NCBI RefSeq assembly: GCF_900108485.1
Contig: NZ_FNXF01000005.1
Location: forward strand, 1-64,000
Length of the DNA: 64,000 nt
Reading direction: 5' to 3'
Source of the DNA: Rheinheimera pacifica
GTDB taxonomy: Bacteria; Pseudomonadota; Gammaproteobacteria; Enterobacterales; Alteromonadaceae
A program made the translations under genes and the position numbers. The notes beneath the pieces were generated by a model. It worked only from the letters and a program-made list of their open reading frames with translations, made no database searches and had not been told where the DNA came from. Below, piece by piece: positions 63,289-64,000 of this stretch; the stretch's first letter is position 1; every line of letters begins with the position of its first letter.

Positions 63289-64000
63289 TCACGCAAATAA
63301 ACTGATTAATACGGCATTCTGGGCGTGCATGCGGTTTTCCGCCTGCAGTAATACAAGTGACGCCTCGCTGTCGAGTACCTCGCTGGTAACCTCGTGCTCA
63401 CGGTGCGCCGGTAAACAGTGCATAAAATATTTTACCGCCAGGCGTTGCATCACGGCGGTGTTGATCTGATAAGGCTTAAACACGCGTTCAATCTGCTCAG
63501 GGTCGGCTTTATCGCCCATCGACAACCAGGTGTCGGTATAAATAGCGTCGGCACCGGCTGCGGCTGATAAATGCGGGCTTAGCTCCAGCACCGCACCGGT
63601 ATCGGCTGCTATTTTTTGTACCCGCAATAATACCTGGGCATCAGGTGAGAAACCTTGTGGCGTTACTACCGTCATTTTCATGCCGGATAATGCCGCACCA
63701 ATCATCAGCGAATGGCAAACATTATTGCCATCACCGACATAAGCCAGATGCACTTTGGTCAGATCGCCAAAGCGCTCCTTTAATGCCAGCAAATCGGCCA
63801 GTGCCTGACACGGATGATACAAATCACTGAGCGCATTTATCACCGGTTTGTGGCTGGCCTGTGCCAATTGCTCCAAGGTTTGCTGCGAGAATACCCGCGC
63901 CACTATGGCATCGGTCCAGCAGGCCAGATTGCGGCCAAAATCGGCGACGGTTTCGCGTTTACCCATAGCGCCGTTTTGCTGGTCCATATACACACTATGG
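63289..64000 (-). CDS. argF: Ornithine carbamoyltransferase, 5' end cut by window edge
   Basis: The C-terminal ~236 residues are present. They include the ornithine-side [28 protein letters not shown] with the catalytic Cys, and [14 protein letters not shown]. The N-terminal carbamoyl-phosphate STRTR motif lies beyond the edge. It makes citrulline and heads the visible argFGH run. Confidence 0.93.
   Translation of the reverse strand, partial: HSVYMDQQNGAMGKRETVADFGRNLACWTDAIVARVFSQQTLEQLAQASHKPVINALSDLYHPCQALADLLALKERFGDLTKVHLAYVGDGNNVCHSLMIGAALSGMKMTVVTPQGFSPDAQVLLRVQKIAADTGAVLELSPHLSAAAGADAIYTDTWLSMGDKADPEQIERVFKPYQINTAVMQRLAVKYFMHCLPAHREHEVTSEVLDSEASLVLLQAENRMHAQNAVLISLFA

Overview
The window looks like a chromosomal segment of a marine or freshwater gammaproteobacterium of the Alteromonadales / Chromatiaceae-like group (Rheinheimera, Arsukibacterium and Alishewanella are the closest matches I can suggest from protein style and gene order; this is inference). 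The evidence is the pilMNOPQ-aroK-aroB-SPOR/AAA-dam-(rpe)-trpS block, a divergent PBP1a gene, argF-argG-argH, an E. coli-type speD, a YhfA-like OsmC protein, a DUF3802 protein, and an astC-astA-astD set next to pabA.

Region 1 (1-4.9 kb) is accessory DNA. It starts with the end of an IS21-family element: a 5' istA fragment preceded by five transposase-binding-type repeats at an exact 23-bp period. Next comes a short run of integron-type gene cassettes, all on the minus strand, with recognisable attC sites and no integrase gene in view. The four cassettes encode a six-times-repeated 17-residue protein, an unrecognised 120-residue protein, an Abi_C-type abortive-infection protein and a DUF4393/Abi-alpha-type protein. 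A PrtN-like activator gene and about 700 bp of apparently gene-free sequence follow.

Region 2 (4.8-9.9 kb) is a TetR regulator plus a two-gene RND efflux system (lipoprotein adaptor and pump). The same inverted repeat, GTGACCA-N10-TGGTyAC, lies in front of both tetR and the adaptor gene, which suggests autoregulated repression.

Region 3 (9.9-17.7 kb) is housekeeping on the minus strand: speD, an OsmC-like gene, a DUF3802 gene, astD-astA-astC (arginine succinyltransferase pathway), an HDOD gene and pabA.

Region 4 (17.8-45.7 kb) is a large arabinan/L-arabinose utilisation locus. A TonB-dependent receptor, six GH43 enzymes and one GH127 enzyme would capture and cut arabinan or arabinose-decorated glycans. 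A GPH-type symporter and a YtfQRT/YjfF-type ABC importer would take up sugars. A full oxidative route to 2-oxoglutarate is encoded: mutarotase, SDR L-arabinose dehydrogenase, SMP-30 lactonase, IlvD/Edd-type L-arabonate dehydratase, FAH-superfamily L-KDA dehydratase (AraD1) and 2-oxoglutarate semialdehyde dehydrogenase. A FadR-subfamily GntR regulator closes the locus. A motif TTGTATTACTA (fitting the FadR-subfamily pattern TNGTNNNACNA) recurs in front of the main operons and, in weaker form, the regulator itself. The locus thus reads as one regulon controlled by a sugar-acid-responsive repressor.

Region 5 (45.8-64 kb) is core genome again: trpS, rpe, a TorF-like porin, two small genes, dam, an AAA-SPOR DamX-like gene, aroB, aroK, pilQ-P-O-N-M, the divergent mrcA (PBP1a), then argH-argG-argF, with argF cut by the window edge.
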